Assembly (NCBI RefSeq): GCF_964186625.1
Contig: NZ_OZ075108.1
Span: 3,237,001 to 3,301,000, forward strand
Reading direction: 5' to 3'
DNA: 64,000 nt
DNA from: Asticcacaulis sp. MM231
GTDB lineage: Bacteria; Pseudomonadota; Alphaproteobacteria; Caulobacterales; Caulobacteraceae
Part shown: one piece after another, positions 54,466 through 63,450 of the stretch
Position numbering within the stretch: the first letter of the stretch is position 1
Layout of the letters: each line of letters begins with the position of its first letter
The notes under the pieces: generated by a model
Told to the model about the DNA's origin: nothing
The model's input: the letters and a program-made list of their open reading frames with translations, nothing else
Databases searched by the model: none
Translations under genes and position numbers: made by a program

Positions 54466-54478
54466 GCCCGTCAGGCAT

Positions 54479-54507
54479 AAAAAAAGCCTCCGTTTCCGGA
54501 GGCTTTT
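54479..54507 (-). terminator. Rho-independent terminator after nrdB
   Basis: AAAAAGCCTCCG-TTT-CCGGAGGCTTTTT directly next to the nrdB stop, with A/T tracts on both sides. Confidence 0.85.
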
Positions 54508-54509
54508 TG

Positions 54510-55565
54510 TTACGCGATAATATTACCCTTGGTCGCTTCCGACCGCTTCTTGAGCAGGGTATCGAACGCCCCCCAGACGCCCTCTTCGCCGGTCCATTGC
54601 CCCTTGGTGGCGGCCTTGGAATATTCGGTGGCGCGGGCCTCGAAGAAGTTGGCGTGCTCAACGCCCGACAGCAGAACCTGCAGCCACGGCAGCGGGTTTT
54701 CCTTCACGCCGCCATAGACTTCCGGCAGTTCCAGTTGGCGCAGACGCCAGTCGGCGATGTAGCGGATATAGGCCTTGATATCTTCCGGGGTCATGCCCTG
54801 GACCGGCCCCTGCTCAAAGGCCAGGTCGATGAACTTGTCCTCCATCGTCACCACGGTCTTGCAGCAATCGATGATGTCGTCGGCCACCGACTTGGTGACG
54901 GCGCGCGTTTCGCGGTTGAAGGTATGGTAGAGCTTGATGATGCCCTCGCAGTGCAGGCTTTCGTCACGAACCGACCACGACACGATCTGGCCCATGCCCT
55001 TCATCTTGTTGAAGCGCGGGAAGTTCATCAGCATAGCGAAGGAGGCGAACAGTTGCAGGCCTTCGGTGAAGCCGCCGAACATGGCAAGCGTGCGGCAGAC
55101 ATCGGCTTCGGTCTCGACGCCGAAGGTGCCCATATAGTCGTGCTTGTCGCGCATGGCCTGATAATCCATGAACGCGCCGAACTCGCTTTCCGGCATGCCG
55201 ATGGTTTCCAGCAGCAGCGCATAGGCGGCGATGTGCACGGTTTCCATATTGGTGAAGGCCGACAGCATCATCTTGACTTCGGTCGGCTTGAAGACGTGGC
55301 TGTAACGTTCCAGGTAGTTGTCCTGGACCTCGATATCCGACTGGGTGAAGAAGCGGAAAATCTGCGTCAGCAGGTTGCGCTCGGAATCGCTGAGCTTGGT
55401 CGCCCAGTCCTTGCAATCCTCGCCGAGCGGCACTTCTTCGGGGATCCAGTGGACCTGCTGCTGCTTGCGCCAGAACTCAAAGGCCCACGGATAGCGGAAC
55501 GGCTTGTAGGAATGGCTCGGGGTCAGGAGACCTGCGGAGGACTTGGACAAAATCAGTGAGCTCAT
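54510..55565 (-). CDS. nrdB: Ribonucleotide reductase beta subunit
   Basis: Class I small subunit that holds the metal/tyrosyl radical cofactor used with NrdA to make deoxynucleotides. Metal-ligand motifs are visible as QSDIEVQDNYLE, FTNMETVHIAAY and SVRDESLHCEG. The ATG at 55565 gives 351 aa, a normal length, and fits the conserved start SLILSKSSAGLL; the reading frame back to 55748 is unlikely. nrdA is not in the window. Two palindromes upstream are candidate NrdR sites. Confidence 0.95.
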   Translation of the reverse strand: MSSLILSKSSAGLLTPSHSYKPFRYPWAFEFWRKQQQVHWIPEEVPLGEDCKDWATKLSDSERNLLTQIFRFFTQSDIEVQDNYLERYSHVFKPTEVKMMLSAFTNMETVHIAAYALLLETIGMPESEFGAFMDYQAMRDKHDYMGTFGVETEADVCRTLAMFGGFTEGLQLFASFAMLMNFPRFNKMKGMGQIVSWSVRDESLHCEGIIKLYHTFNRETRAVTKSVADDIIDCCKTVVTMEDKFIDLAFEQGPVQGMTPEDIKAYIRYIADWRLRQLELPEVYGGVKENPLPWLQVLLSGVEHANFFEARATEYSKAATKGQWTGEEGVWGAFDTLLKKRSEATKGNIIA

Positions 55566-55610
55566 AAAAATTCCCAAATCGTTACTAAAGCCAAGAGACA
55601 GGCCTATATC

Positions 55611-55657
55611 ACCACAAATTGTGGTTAAGGCCAGATTAACATCTACATATGGTATGT
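55611..55657 (-). promoter_or_regulatory. Candidate tandem NrdR boxes upstream of nrdB
   Basis: Two palindromes, ACCACAAATTGTGGT (55611-55625) and ACATATGGTATGT (55645-55657), have centres 33 bases apart, about three helical turns. Paired boxes at this phasing are typical of NrdR repression of ribonucleotide reductase genes. The match to the NrdR consensus is partial. Confidence 0.5.
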
Positions 55658-55777
55658 GGTTTTTGGGGATAATTTTCAATCCCGACATTTTGCCGCACCG
55701 CGACGCCTTAGTGACACTAGCACGGCGGACATCGGCGCGCAGCCGCAAAAGTTAACAATTAACAATTGGTGATCGGG

Positions 55778-56743
55778 TCACACCTGTTCCAGCGACACGT
55801 CCTCGGCGCCGCGCAGACGGGCCATGTCGGTGATCGGCGGCGCACCAAAGAGCCTGGCATATTCGCGGCTGAACTGCGATGGGCTTTCATAACCCACCGT
55901 ATAGGAAGCGCTTTCGGCCTTGAGATGACCGGAGAGCATCAGCCGGCGCGCCTCGACCAGCCGTAACTGCTTCTGGTATTGCAGCGGGCTCAGGCTGGTG
56001 ACCTGCTTGAAATGCTGGTGGAAGGTGGAAGGGCTCATGCGCGCCTGTTCGGCCAGGGCCGGCACGCTGAGGGGCCTGGCGAAATCTTCGCGCAAGGTGC
56101 GCAGCACGTCGGCGATGCGGTTCATGGGCGAGCCGTTGACCGCCATCTGGCGCACGGCCTCGCCCTGATCGCCATTGAGCAGCAGGTAGTGGATCTCGCG
56201 GATGACCAGCGGCGCCAGGGCCGGGATATCTTCCGGCGTATCGAGCAGCCGCACCAGCCGGTGCACGCTCTCCAGCAGGCGCGGATCGGTGCCGCTGGTG
56301 AAGATGCCGCGCCCGGAAGACCGCGCCGGCGCCACGGCCAGCCGGCTGAGCGGCAACAGATCGCACAGCAGGGCGCGATCGAGACTGAGCTTGAAGCCGA
56401 GATAGGGCTTGGCGGCCGTGGCGTCGATCACCGCGCCGCACAGGGGCAGGTCGACCGAGACGACCATGTGCTGGCCGGCGCCATAGGTATAGATCTCGTC
56501 ACCCAGCATGACGCGTTTGTTGCCCTGCACGATGATGCCGAGCGCCGGATCGGCGATATTGCCGACCATATGGTGCGAGGTCGAGTTTTGTGTGAAGGCC
56601 ATGCCGGGCACAGGCGTGTCAAAATGGCCATCACCACCGCGCGCGCCGGCGTAACAGGCAATGACGTCGCCAAGCTGGCGGCAGGTGTCGGCGACGGCAA
56701 GTGACGGATGGAGAGCAGGCAAGGCAACACCTTTGAGGATCAT
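55778..56743 (-). CDS. AraC-family transcriptional regulator
   Basis: The 321-aa protein has an N-terminal AraC_N cupin-like domain (about 20-190, TSHHMVGNIADPALGIIVQGNKRVMLGDE). The C-terminal double helix-turn-helix (about 215-310) contains RPLSVPALAEQARMSPSTFHQHFKQVTSLSPLQYQKQLRL and VGYESPSQFSREYARLFG. The effector and target genes are unknown; the divergent gene at 56881 is a possible target. Confidence 0.92.
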   Translation of the reverse strand: MILKGVALPALHPSLAVADTCRQLGDVIACYAGARGGDGHFDTPVPGMAFTQNSTSHHMVGNIADPALGIIVQGNKRVMLGDEIYTYGAGQHMVVSVDLPLCGAVIDATAAKPYLGFKLSLDRALLCDLLPLSRLAVAPARSSGRGIFTSGTDPRLLESVHRLVRLLDTPEDIPALAPLVIREIHYLLLNGDQGEAVRQMAVNGSPMNRIADVLRTLREDFARPLSVPALAEQARMSPSTFHQHFKQVTSLSPLQYQKQLRLVEARRLMLSGHLKAESASYTVGYESPSQFSREYARLFGAPPITDMARLRGAEDVSLEQV

Positions 56744-56880
56744 AAGCCCCTATCATAGCGGCCGCATGGGCATAGGCGCAAGGCCACATTCCGGAGGATC
56801 AGGCAAGAAGGTCCGAGATTTGGGTATGGCGGCAAGGCCTTTCGTCCGACATATTGGTGACTGCGCAAAGGAGGCCCCGC

Positions 56881-57249
56881 ATGACACACCTCACCCCTTA
56901 TATCACGGGCAAGGCCCTTCCCGACAACAGAGCGGCCGCCTTGTGCCTGCCGCTCAGCGCTGCGCTTGGCCATGTGCTGCGGCTCTATTTCACCCGCCTG
57001 ATCGAGTCGGACGGTGGCTTTGATGATCTCAACGCCCATCTGACCGGCCTGGACAGCCAGTTTGAGGCCTGTTTCCGGCGGGCGCAGGATAAGGGACACC
57101 TGTCGGCAACGCACGATGCGCAGGCGCTCAGCCAGTTGACCACGGCGCTGATCACCAATCTCGACCTGCGACGTCGCGGCGGCGCATCGGATGCGGACCT
57201 GCACCGCATTGCCGAAGCCACGATCGCTTTCCTGCTGGATGGCGCGTGA
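56881..57249 (+). CDS. TetR-like ligand domain without a DNA-binding domain
   Basis: The 122 aa resemble only the C-terminal half of a TetR-family regulator (AALGHVLRLYFTRLIESDGG..., FEACFRRAQDKGHLSATHDAQALSQLTTALITNLDLRRRGGASDADLHRIAEATIAFLL). No helix-turn-helix is found in frame upstream. AGGAGG lies 6 bases before the ATG at 56881, so it seems to be made as a short protein rather than being a decayed gene. It might regulate by heterodimer formation, which is speculative. Confidence 0.65.
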   Translation: MTHLTPYITGKALPDNRAAALCLPLSAALGHVLRLYFTRLIESDGGFDDLNAHLTGLDSQFEACFRRAQDKGHLSATHDAQALSQLTTALITNLDLRRRGGASDADLHRIAEATIAFLLDGA

Positions 57250-57274
57250 TATTCAGAGGGGCGCTGCATCAGGA

Positions 57275-57814
57275 CTATTGGCTGGCGCTGCTTTGCGCTG
57301 CGCTGGCCGCAACCTCTTCCCAATAGTGTTCTGTTTCGAGTTCGCAGTGCATTTCCGGCGCTCGCTGATGCGCTTCACGGATAGGGCCAATATAGGCATG
57401 GCAGTCCACGACCTTGCCTGGCACCCCGCTGCCAATCACCGTCACCACAACCCAGGTCTCGCCTTCGATGGTCTGGGACAGCTTTTTCGTGTCGATCTTG
57501 CCCGCGTACATATGTATGCGGCGCGAGGTGGGCGCATAATCCCACCTTTCACGCCCCAGATAGATACGGTGAAGCGTGTCGGCTCCGCTGACAAAGGCCG
57601 GCTTGGCATGACCATAATAATAGGCATCAACATACCAGCCCTCAGAGCTTTTCAGCGCCGCCTCAGCCTTAGGCGAGGTCTTGAGGATCAGATCGTAGGC
57701 ATAGGGCCCGTCCTTGGGCTTCGGATTGTGAATGGCTTCGATCAGGTCGCATTGCGTCAGGCCGAGCACGATCGGCGCTAGCCCCAGATACTTGATAAGA
57801 TTGATAAGTTTCAT
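57275..57814 (-). CDS. Lipoprotein-like protein, unknown function
   Basis: The N-terminal hydrophobic segment ends in VLGLTQCDLIEA, so it could be a lipoprotein, although Gln before Cys is unusual. The 179-aa mature region has strand-like segments (GPYAYDLILKTSPKAEAAL, RRIHMYAGKIDTKKL, TWVVVTVIGSGVPGK). No family is recognised. The ATG at 57814 has GGGGGA 5 bases upstream. Confidence 0.7.
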   Translation of the reverse strand: MKLINLIKYLGLAPIVLGLTQCDLIEAIHNPKPKDGPYAYDLILKTSPKAEAALKSSEGWYVDAYYYGHAKPAFVSGADTLHRIYLGRERWDYAPTSRRIHMYAGKIDTKKLSQTIEGETWVVVTVIGSGVPGKVVDCHAYIGPIREAHQRAPEMHCELETEHYWEEVAASAAQSSASQ

Positions 57815-57916
57815 GGCTTCCCCCCATTTTATACGGTAATTTAACATAAGAGTTGCCGCGTGGCAATTCTTACATAATGTTCTTTATTTGTTCTATATTG
57901 AGATTACGGTGGAGCC

Positions 57917-59032
57917 ATGCCCGCGCCACCGCCCAACACCCGCACAAAAAACTCCGAAGGCCTGCCCGACCTGCCGCGAAAAGGGCGCGGCGCCGTCTCC
58001 AACCGGCCGAGCCACCGTTTTGAAAACCCCGACCGTTACGACATAGACGACGGCTGGAGCGATCACGAACGCGCCGAATGGGCCAAGGCCCGCCGCGATA
58101 CCCTTCTGGGTATCGATACGGTGCGGCGGATCATCAGCCGCAATACCTCGCCCGATGTCGGTTTCAACACCTCGATCAACCCTTACAAGGGCTGCGAACA
58201 CGGCTGCATCTATTGCTTTGCCCGTCCGACACATGCCTATCTTGACCTGTCGCCCGGCATGGATTTCGAGACGCGCATCTTCCGCAAGCCCGACGCCGCC
58301 CGCCAGTTGCGCATCGAGCTTTCCGAGCGCAATTACAAGCCCGCCCCTCTGGCGCTCGGCATCAATACCGACGCCTACCAGCCGACCGAACGCAGCGAGA
58401 AACTGACGCGCAGTCTTCTGGAAGTGCTCTATGAGTTCCGCCATCCGGTCCACATCGTTACCAAGTCGGCCCTGATCCAGCGCGATCTCGATATTCTGGC
58501 GCCGATGGCGGCCCTGCGGCTGTTCAAGGCGTCGATCTCAATCACCACCCTGGACCGCGACCTCGCCCGCGTGATGGAGCCGCGTGCCGCCACGCCGGGC
58601 AAACGCCTGGATACGGTCCGGGCGCTGAGCGCTGCCGGCATCCCGGTCAGCGTCATGGTGGCGCCGATTATCCCCGGCCTGACCTGTCATGAGATCGAAA
58701 AAATATTGAAGGCCTCGGCCGAGGCCGGCGCGCGCTCGGCCGGCCATGTGCTGATCCGGCTGCCGCACGAGGTGCAGGTTTTGTTCGAGGAATGGCTGCG
58801 CAGCCATTTCCCCGACCGCGCCGACAAGGTGCTCAACCATATCCGCCAGTGTCGCGGCGGCAAGCTCTACAACGCCGCTTTCAACACCCGTATGACCGGC
58901 ACCGGCCCGATCGCCGACCTGATCCACCGGCGCTTCGCAGCGGCGGTCCGGCGCTATGGTCTCGACGGCCCGCGCACGCCTTCGGACTTTTCGCAATTTC
59001 GCGGCGGCGATCCGCAGATGAGTTTGTTTTGA
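57917..59032 (+). CDS. PA0069-family radical SAM protein
   Basis: The 371-aa radical SAM enzyme has its [4Fe-4S] cluster motif in YKGCEHGCIYCFARPTHAYLDLSPG (CxxxCxxC). Features such as GFNTSINPYKGC, ALGINTDAYQPTER and the C-terminal RRYGLDGPRTP are diagnostic for this DNA-photolyase-related family. The substrate is unknown. The gene stands alone; the region after it carries unusual repeats. Confidence 0.92.
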   Translation: MPAPPPNTRTKNSEGLPDLPRKGRGAVSNRPSHRFENPDRYDIDDGWSDHERAEWAKARRDTLLGIDTVRRIISRNTSPDVGFNTSINPYKGCEHGCIYCFARPTHAYLDLSPGMDFETRIFRKPDAARQLRIELSERNYKPAPLALGINTDAYQPTERSEKLTRSLLEVLYEFRHPVHIVTKSALIQRDLDILAPMAALRLFKASISITTLDRDLARVMEPRAATPGKRLDTVRALSAAGIPVSVMVAPIIPGLTCHEIEKILKASAEAGARSAGHVLIRLPHEVQVLFEEWLRSHFPDRADKVLNHIRQCRGGKLYNAAFNTRMTGTGPIADLIHRRFAAAVRRYGLDGPRTPSDFSQFRGGDPQMSLF

Positions 59033-59384
59033 AAGAATTGAGGAAAGAGGGGAACACGGATGACACGGATAAGGCACGGATATCTTTTTGCGTGACACCG
59101 GCCCACGCAGCGCCTGATTTTAGCACGTTTTCTACGATGAAGAGGTTCCCATTCGATCGCAAACCCTTGTCGCAAAAGCGAATATCCGTGTTCATCCGTG
59201 TCGCATCGCTATCGATGCGCATCCGTGCCTTATCCGTGTTCCCGCTTAGCCTTCCTATTCTGACCTAACTGCCGCTATACCTGCATGGGCATGAGCCCAG
59301 AAAGTTTTTGCCCCCGCTAACTTGCACGCCGAAATCCCCCGGCGCATAGTCAGGAAAGGGGCATACCACTACAGGACTTCCGGA
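59033..59384. other. Gene-free stretch with CACGGAT inverted repeats
   Basis: The left arm (about 59050-59082) carries AACACGGATGACACGGAT and GGCACGGATATC. The right arm (about 59175-59245) carries the reverse complement in two blocks (ATCCGTGTTCATCCGTGTCGC and GCATCCGTGCCTTATCCGTG). The centre (about 59083-59170) is non-repetitive. The rest holds the MFS leader. No coding sequence is credible here. Confidence 0.7.
59050..59245. repeat. CACGGAT-rich inverted repeat
   Basis: The heptamer CACGGAT occurs three times in the left arm and its complement ATCCGTG four times in the right arm. Similar CACGGAT/ATCCGTG runs are known as intergenic repeats in many unrelated bacteria; origin and role are unknown. 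The whole would form a long imperfect hairpin with a loop of about 90 bases. Confidence 0.7.
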
Positions 59385-60834
59385 TTGACACCTGCCGAAC
59401 CCAGTGATGACCGCCTCCCCGAAACGACCCGCCGTATCCTGCCCTGGCTCGTCGCCGTTGCCTTCTTCATGGAAGCGCTCGACACCACCATTCTAAACAC
59501 CGGCGTGCCGACCATCGCCAAGTCGCTAGATGTCACCGCACTCAGTATGAAGGCCGTGCTCTCCAGCTATACTCTAAGCCTTGCTGTCTTCATTCCGATC
59601 AGCGGCTGGATGGCCGATCGCTTCGGCACGCGCCGCGTCTTCGCCGGCGCCATTGCCCTGTTCACCCTGGGATCGCTTTTGTGCGGACTATCGACCAACA
59701 TTCACATGCTGGTGGCCTGCCGCATCCTGCAGGGCATGGGCGGCGCCATGATGACGCCCGTCGGTCGGCTCGTCATGGTGCGCACCTTTGCCAAGTCCGA
59801 TCTGGTGCGCGCCATGAGCTTCGTCGCCGTGCCCGCCCTGATAGCGCCGATGCTGGGGCCGCTGGTCGGCGGCCTGATCGTTGACTACCTGCACTGGCGG
59901 GTCATCTTCTTCGTCAATATTCCGGTCGGCATCCTGGGCTTTCTGCTCGTCTGTTTCAACATGCCGGACTACCGCGAAAAAGCCGCGCGTCCGCTGGATG
60001 TGCTGGGCCTCATCCTGTTCAGTTCTGGCGTGGCGCTCTTGTCCTATGTGCTGGAAATCTTCGGTGAACATCGCCTCGGCACCGGCGGCATAGTGGGGCT
60101 TCTGGCCATCTCGCTGCTTTTGATCCTCGGCTACGGCCTTCATGCTGCCAGCACCGCCTTTCCGCTTCTGAACCTGACCCTTTTCCGCATCCGCACCTTC
60201 GCTATCAGCGTCTGCGGCAGTTTCATCACCCGGCTGGGCATCGGCGGCGCACCCTTCCTTGCCCCTGCTCTATCAGGTCGGTCTCGGCCTGACGCCGGTG
60301 CAGTCGGGCCTGCTGATCATGCCGCAGGCGCTCGCCTCCATGAGCACGAAATTCCTGCTGCCGCGCGTGCTGGAACGCTTCGGTTACCGCAATGTGCTGA
60401 TCTGCAACACCCTGGCGCTCGGCGGCATGCTGATGCTGTTCGGCACCATCAGCCGCGCCACGCCGATCTGGCTGATCATCGTACAGGCGCTGTGTTATGG
60501 CGTACTGACGTCGCTGCAATTCACCAGCATGAACACCTTGGCCTATGCCGATGTGCCGCGCGACCAATCGAGCGGCGCCAGCACCATCACCAGCACCTCG
60601 CAGCAGCTTTCGGTCAGCTTTGGTGTGGCGGCGGCGGGGCTGACAACGGTGTTTTTCCTGCCGACGGAAGCTACCGCCCCGCCGGCTCTGATCATCGACG
60701 GGCTGCACAAGGCCTTCTTCGTACTCGGCGGCTTCACCATTCTGTCGGCGCTCGTCTTCAGTCGCTTGAAAACGAGCGACGGTGGTGACGAGGCCGGAGA
60801 AAAAGACCTGCATATCGAAGAGGCAAAGAGCTAA
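59385..60834 (+). pseudogene. MFS multidrug transporter (DHA2 type), frameshifted as given
   Basis: A 14-helix-type drug:proton antiporter of the inner membrane. The motifs LDTTILNTGVPTIAKSL, ISGWMADRFGTRRVF, RILQGMGGAMMTPVGR and GGLIVDYLHWRVIFFVNIPVGI are in the first frame. From PLLYQVGLGLTPVQSGLLIMPQALA onward the other frame is used. The switch lies near 60251-60261; the expected join is PFL(L)PLLYQVGLG, so either two bases are missing or one is extra. Corrected, the protein would have about 482-483 aa. The TTG at 59385 has AGGA 8 bases upstream; no early ATG exists. Confidence 0.8.
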
Positions 60835-60956
60835 AAGCTTTATACGCACCGACAGCGTAAAGCTTCAGCTTTGAGGAGAGTGCTAGCCGGCTAGCGGCGC
60901 GGGTAAATTTATACCCGCTAGTGACGACTGCGACGCAATCGTCCAAAGATGGCGCT

Positions 60957-61991
60957 TTACCAGGGCTTAAAATGTTTGGAGAGCTTTAGCCCCTGCTTCT
61001 GATAGTTCGAGCCTAACTGGCCATAGAGCTTATCAGGCCGGGCGGTCAGGGGTTCATAGACCAGCCGCGCCACGGTCTGGCCGTCTTCAAGCAGGAAGGG
61101 CGTTTCGTGGCAGCGCACTTCGAGCACGCCTTTGGAGCCGGTGCCGGCGGCCTCGGCCGTGCCGAAACCGGGATCGAAGAAACCGGCGTAGTGGACGCGG
61201 AACTCACCGACGCCCGGATCGATCGGCAGCATTTCCGCTGCCTCCATGGCCGGAATTTCAACGTCGGTCTTGGAGGCCAGGATATAGAATTCACCCGGAT
61301 CGAGCAGCAGTTCGCCGCCCGCCTGATAGAGCGGTTCCCAGAATTTCTTCGGGTCGTGGCCATCGATATGATCGAGATCGATGATACCGGCGTGGCGGCG
61401 GGCACGGAAGCCGACCAGATCGCCGGTCAGGTCAACACCGCAATCGGTCGTGTAAAGCTTTGGCGATACGCCGCGTTTGAGGCGCAACTGATTGAGGCGG
61501 GTGCCGGAACGCGCCAGCACCGAGAAGGTTTGTGGGGCGATTTCGATATAGAGCGGGCCGGAATAGCCCTCGGCCACATCATCGAAGGCCACGCCGTAAT
61601 CGGTTAGCAGGCGCACAAAGACATCGACACGGCCGGTCGAGGATTTCGGGTTGGCGCGGGCGCTGATACCGGCCGGCAGATTAAGGGATTCCTTCAGTTC
61701 GGCGATATAGACGCAGCCGGATTCAAACACCGCGCCGCGCGTCAGGTCCATCTCATGCATCTGCACGTCGCGCAGACGATCGGCGACCGTGCGGCTACGC
61801 GGCAGATAGGAGGCGCGCACGCGCCAGGCGCGGTCACCCAGGCGCAGATCGATGCTGGCCGGCTGGATCTGGTTGTCATCGAGCGCCGAGGTGCTCAGCA
61901 CCGCGCCTTGGTCGACAAGCGCCGCCAGGCTCTGCATAGGCAGGATACCCTGGGGTTCGGACAGTTCAGTCGGGACGGGCTTCAGCGACAT
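60957..61991 (-). CDS. dcd: 2'-deoxycytidine 5'-triphosphate deaminase (long form)
   Basis: Deaminates dCTP to dUTP for thymidylate synthesis. The 344-aa protein is a fused double-domain DCD of the type common in alphaproteobacteria: the N-terminal half has QIQPASIDLRLGDRAWRVRASYLP and NPKSSTGRVDVFVRLLTDYG, the C-terminal half a second jelly-roll with LYQAGGELLLDPGEFYILASK and HYAGFFDPGFG. It is a single-gene unit. Confidence 0.93.
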   Translation of the reverse strand: MSLKPVPTELSEPQGILPMQSLAALVDQGAVLSTSALDDNQIQPASIDLRLGDRAWRVRASYLPRSRTVADRLRDVQMHEMDLTRGAVFESGCVYIAELKESLNLPAGISARANPKSSTGRVDVFVRLLTDYGVAFDDVAEGYSGPLYIEIAPQTFSVLARSGTRLNQLRLKRGVSPKLYTTDCGVDLTGDLVGFRARRHAGIIDLDHIDGHDPKKFWEPLYQAGGELLLDPGEFYILASKTDVEIPAMEAAEMLPIDPGVGEFRVHYAGFFDPGFGTAEAAGTGSKGVLEVRCHETPFLLEDGQTVARLVYEPLTARPDKLYGQLGSNYQKQGLKLSKHFKPW

Positions 61992-62070
61992 GGGCGCGGT
62001 ATTCTCTTTTCTTGATCGGGCTCACCATTTAAGAGAGCTTATCAGAATCAGCAAGTTTTAAAGCCGGGTC

Positions 62071-62469
62071 ATGTTCTATCAGCACACCAGTCACGATATC
62101 ACGATCCGCGTCGAGGTCGATTACGTCCCGCCCGAAGACGATTATACCGGCGCCCCACGTTACGTCTGGGCCTATCACATCACCCTGATGAACGGTGGCG
62201 ATGAAACCGTGCAGCTCAAGACCCGCCATTGGACGATCATGGATGCGCGCGGCCAGATCGAGCACGTCAACGGCCCCGGTGTCGTCGGCGAAACGCCGAT
62301 CCTCAAGCCGCACCAGACCTATACCTATTCGTCCGGCTGCCCGCTTGGAACGCCCTCAGGTTCGATGAGCGGTTATTACATGTTTGAGGACGAGCACGGC
62401 CGACCGCTCAAGGTCATCATCCCGACCTTTTCGCTTGATCTACCGAATGTAAAACGCACATTAAATTAA
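62071..62469 (+). CDS. apaG: Co2+/Mg2+ efflux-associated protein ApaG
   Basis: The 132-aa single-domain protein with an immunoglobulin-like fold: ITIRVEVDYVPPED, YVWAYHITLMNGGDETVQLKTRHWTIMDA, the motif GPGVVGETPILKPHQTYTYSSGCPLGTPSGSMSGYY. ApaG is linked to Co2+/Mg2+ resistance; its reaction is unknown. It is divergent to dcd and converges with gcrA at a shared terminator. Confidence 0.96.
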   Translation: MFYQHTSHDITIRVEVDYVPPEDDYTGAPRYVWAYHITLMNGGDETVQLKTRHWTIMDARGQIEHVNGPGVVGETPILKPHQTYTYSSGCPLGTPSGSMSGYYMFEDEHGRPLKVIIPTFSLDLPNVKRTLN

Positions 62470-62511
62470 AGACTTACACATTCGTAAGAACGTGTCACTT
62501 CCAAAAAACCA

Positions 62512-62547
62512 GAAAGCCCCGCGATCGTATCGATCACGGGGCTTTCA
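62512..62547. terminator. Bidirectional terminator between apaG and gcrA
   Basis: GAAAGCCCCG and CGGGGCTTTC close a stem with inner GATCG/CGATC, between the two convergent genes. Confidence 0.8.
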
Positions 62548-62567
62548 TGTTGGTTTTACGTTTGTGC

Positions 62568-63113
62568 TTACAAGTAGCGACGCAGGTTACGCGACAGATC
62601 GGCGCCGCCGTCACGCTTCTTGGCTTTTTGCGACGGCTGGTAGGCGACGCGGCCGTGTTCGACGCAATAGGGGGTGCCGTCGTCCGAGCGACGACCACAG
62701 AAGGAGAAGCTGTCCGACGACGGATCGCCGATTGGCCACTTGCACATCTTGGCGCCGAGGGTGAGGACCGTGGCCGTACCCGGCTCTTCGATATAGGGCA
62801 CGATGGGCTGGCTGATCACCGGACGCGACAAAACCGGGGCACTGGAGCGCAGGCTTGGCTGCGTATGCTGAACGGTGCGCTCAGGCGCGGCATGAGAGGC
62901 CGTCGACACCGCCGGACGGGGCGGTCGCGCAGGCTTATAAAGCGGACGGGTGGGCTGCGAGGGCGCCGCACGGCCTGACAGGCCCAAGCGGTGCACCTTG
63001 CCGATCACGGCATTGCGGGTCACGCCACCAAGCTGCTTGGCGATCTGGCTGGCGGAATGACCTTCCTGCCAAAGCTTCTTCAATGTCTCAACGCGTTCGT
63101 CTGTCCAGCTCAT
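62568..63113 (-). CDS. gcrA: Cell-cycle regulator GcrA
   Basis: Binds sigma-70 RNA polymerase and GANTC-methylated promoters to drive S-phase genes, including ctrA. The N-terminal domain MSWTDERVETLKKLWQEGHSASQIAKQLG-type helix-turn-helix (1-45, with VTRNAVIGKVHRLGLSGR) is diagnostic. A Pro/Ala-rich linker (48-120) leads to the C-terminal sigma-binding domain with CKWPIGDPSSDSFSFCGRR and PYCVEHGRVAYQP. The ATG at 63113 gives 181 aa, close to known GcrA (about 173). Confidence 0.97.
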   Translation of the reverse strand: MSWTDERVETLKKLWQEGHSASQIAKQLGGVTRNAVIGKVHRLGLSGRAAPSQPTRPLYKPARPPRPAVSTASHAAPERTVQHTQPSLRSSAPVLSRPVISQPIVPYIEEPGTATVLTLGAKMCKWPIGDPSSDSFSFCGRRSDDGTPYCVEHGRVAYQPSQKAKKRDGGADLSRNLRRYL

Positions 63114-63450
63114 ACTCTCACTCTCCCATGATCCCTGATAACTTGCGGAATGAAAGCCTTTTAACCACAAGATATAGATATGTCCAAAGGGACTTGCTCC
63201 CCAGCCATCCACAGATGGTAAACGAAATGTTAAAAACCGCAATATATGGTATGAGGGGAATTCCAACTGTCCACACATATCTAGATGTTGTGTCTAAAAA
63301 ATCCACACATGTGGATAATTGCGCCAGCAAGCGGTTCGCTTCGCATTTTGCGGAAATGAGCGGCGGCTTCGCGCACCGTGCAACAAAAAGGGCCACTCGA
63401 ATGAGCGGCCCATTGATAGCATATAGGTTAGAACGTTCGTTTTACAAGCC
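63114..63450 (-). promoter_or_regulatory. gcrA upstream region with a DnaA box
   Basis: The AT-rich 337-base gap contains a perfect DnaA box (TTATCCACA on the minus strand, 63310-63318). A facing ATCCACA (63301-63307) lies 2 bases away and further CCACA motifs occur around 63210 and 63270. In Caulobacter DnaA activates gcrA, so this is a likely control site. No coding sequence is supported here. Confidence 0.65.

Noticed and set aside
59050..59245. CRISPR-like array
   Set aside because: The CACGGAT units are too short and irregular, with no unique spacers of constant length, and no cas genes are near.
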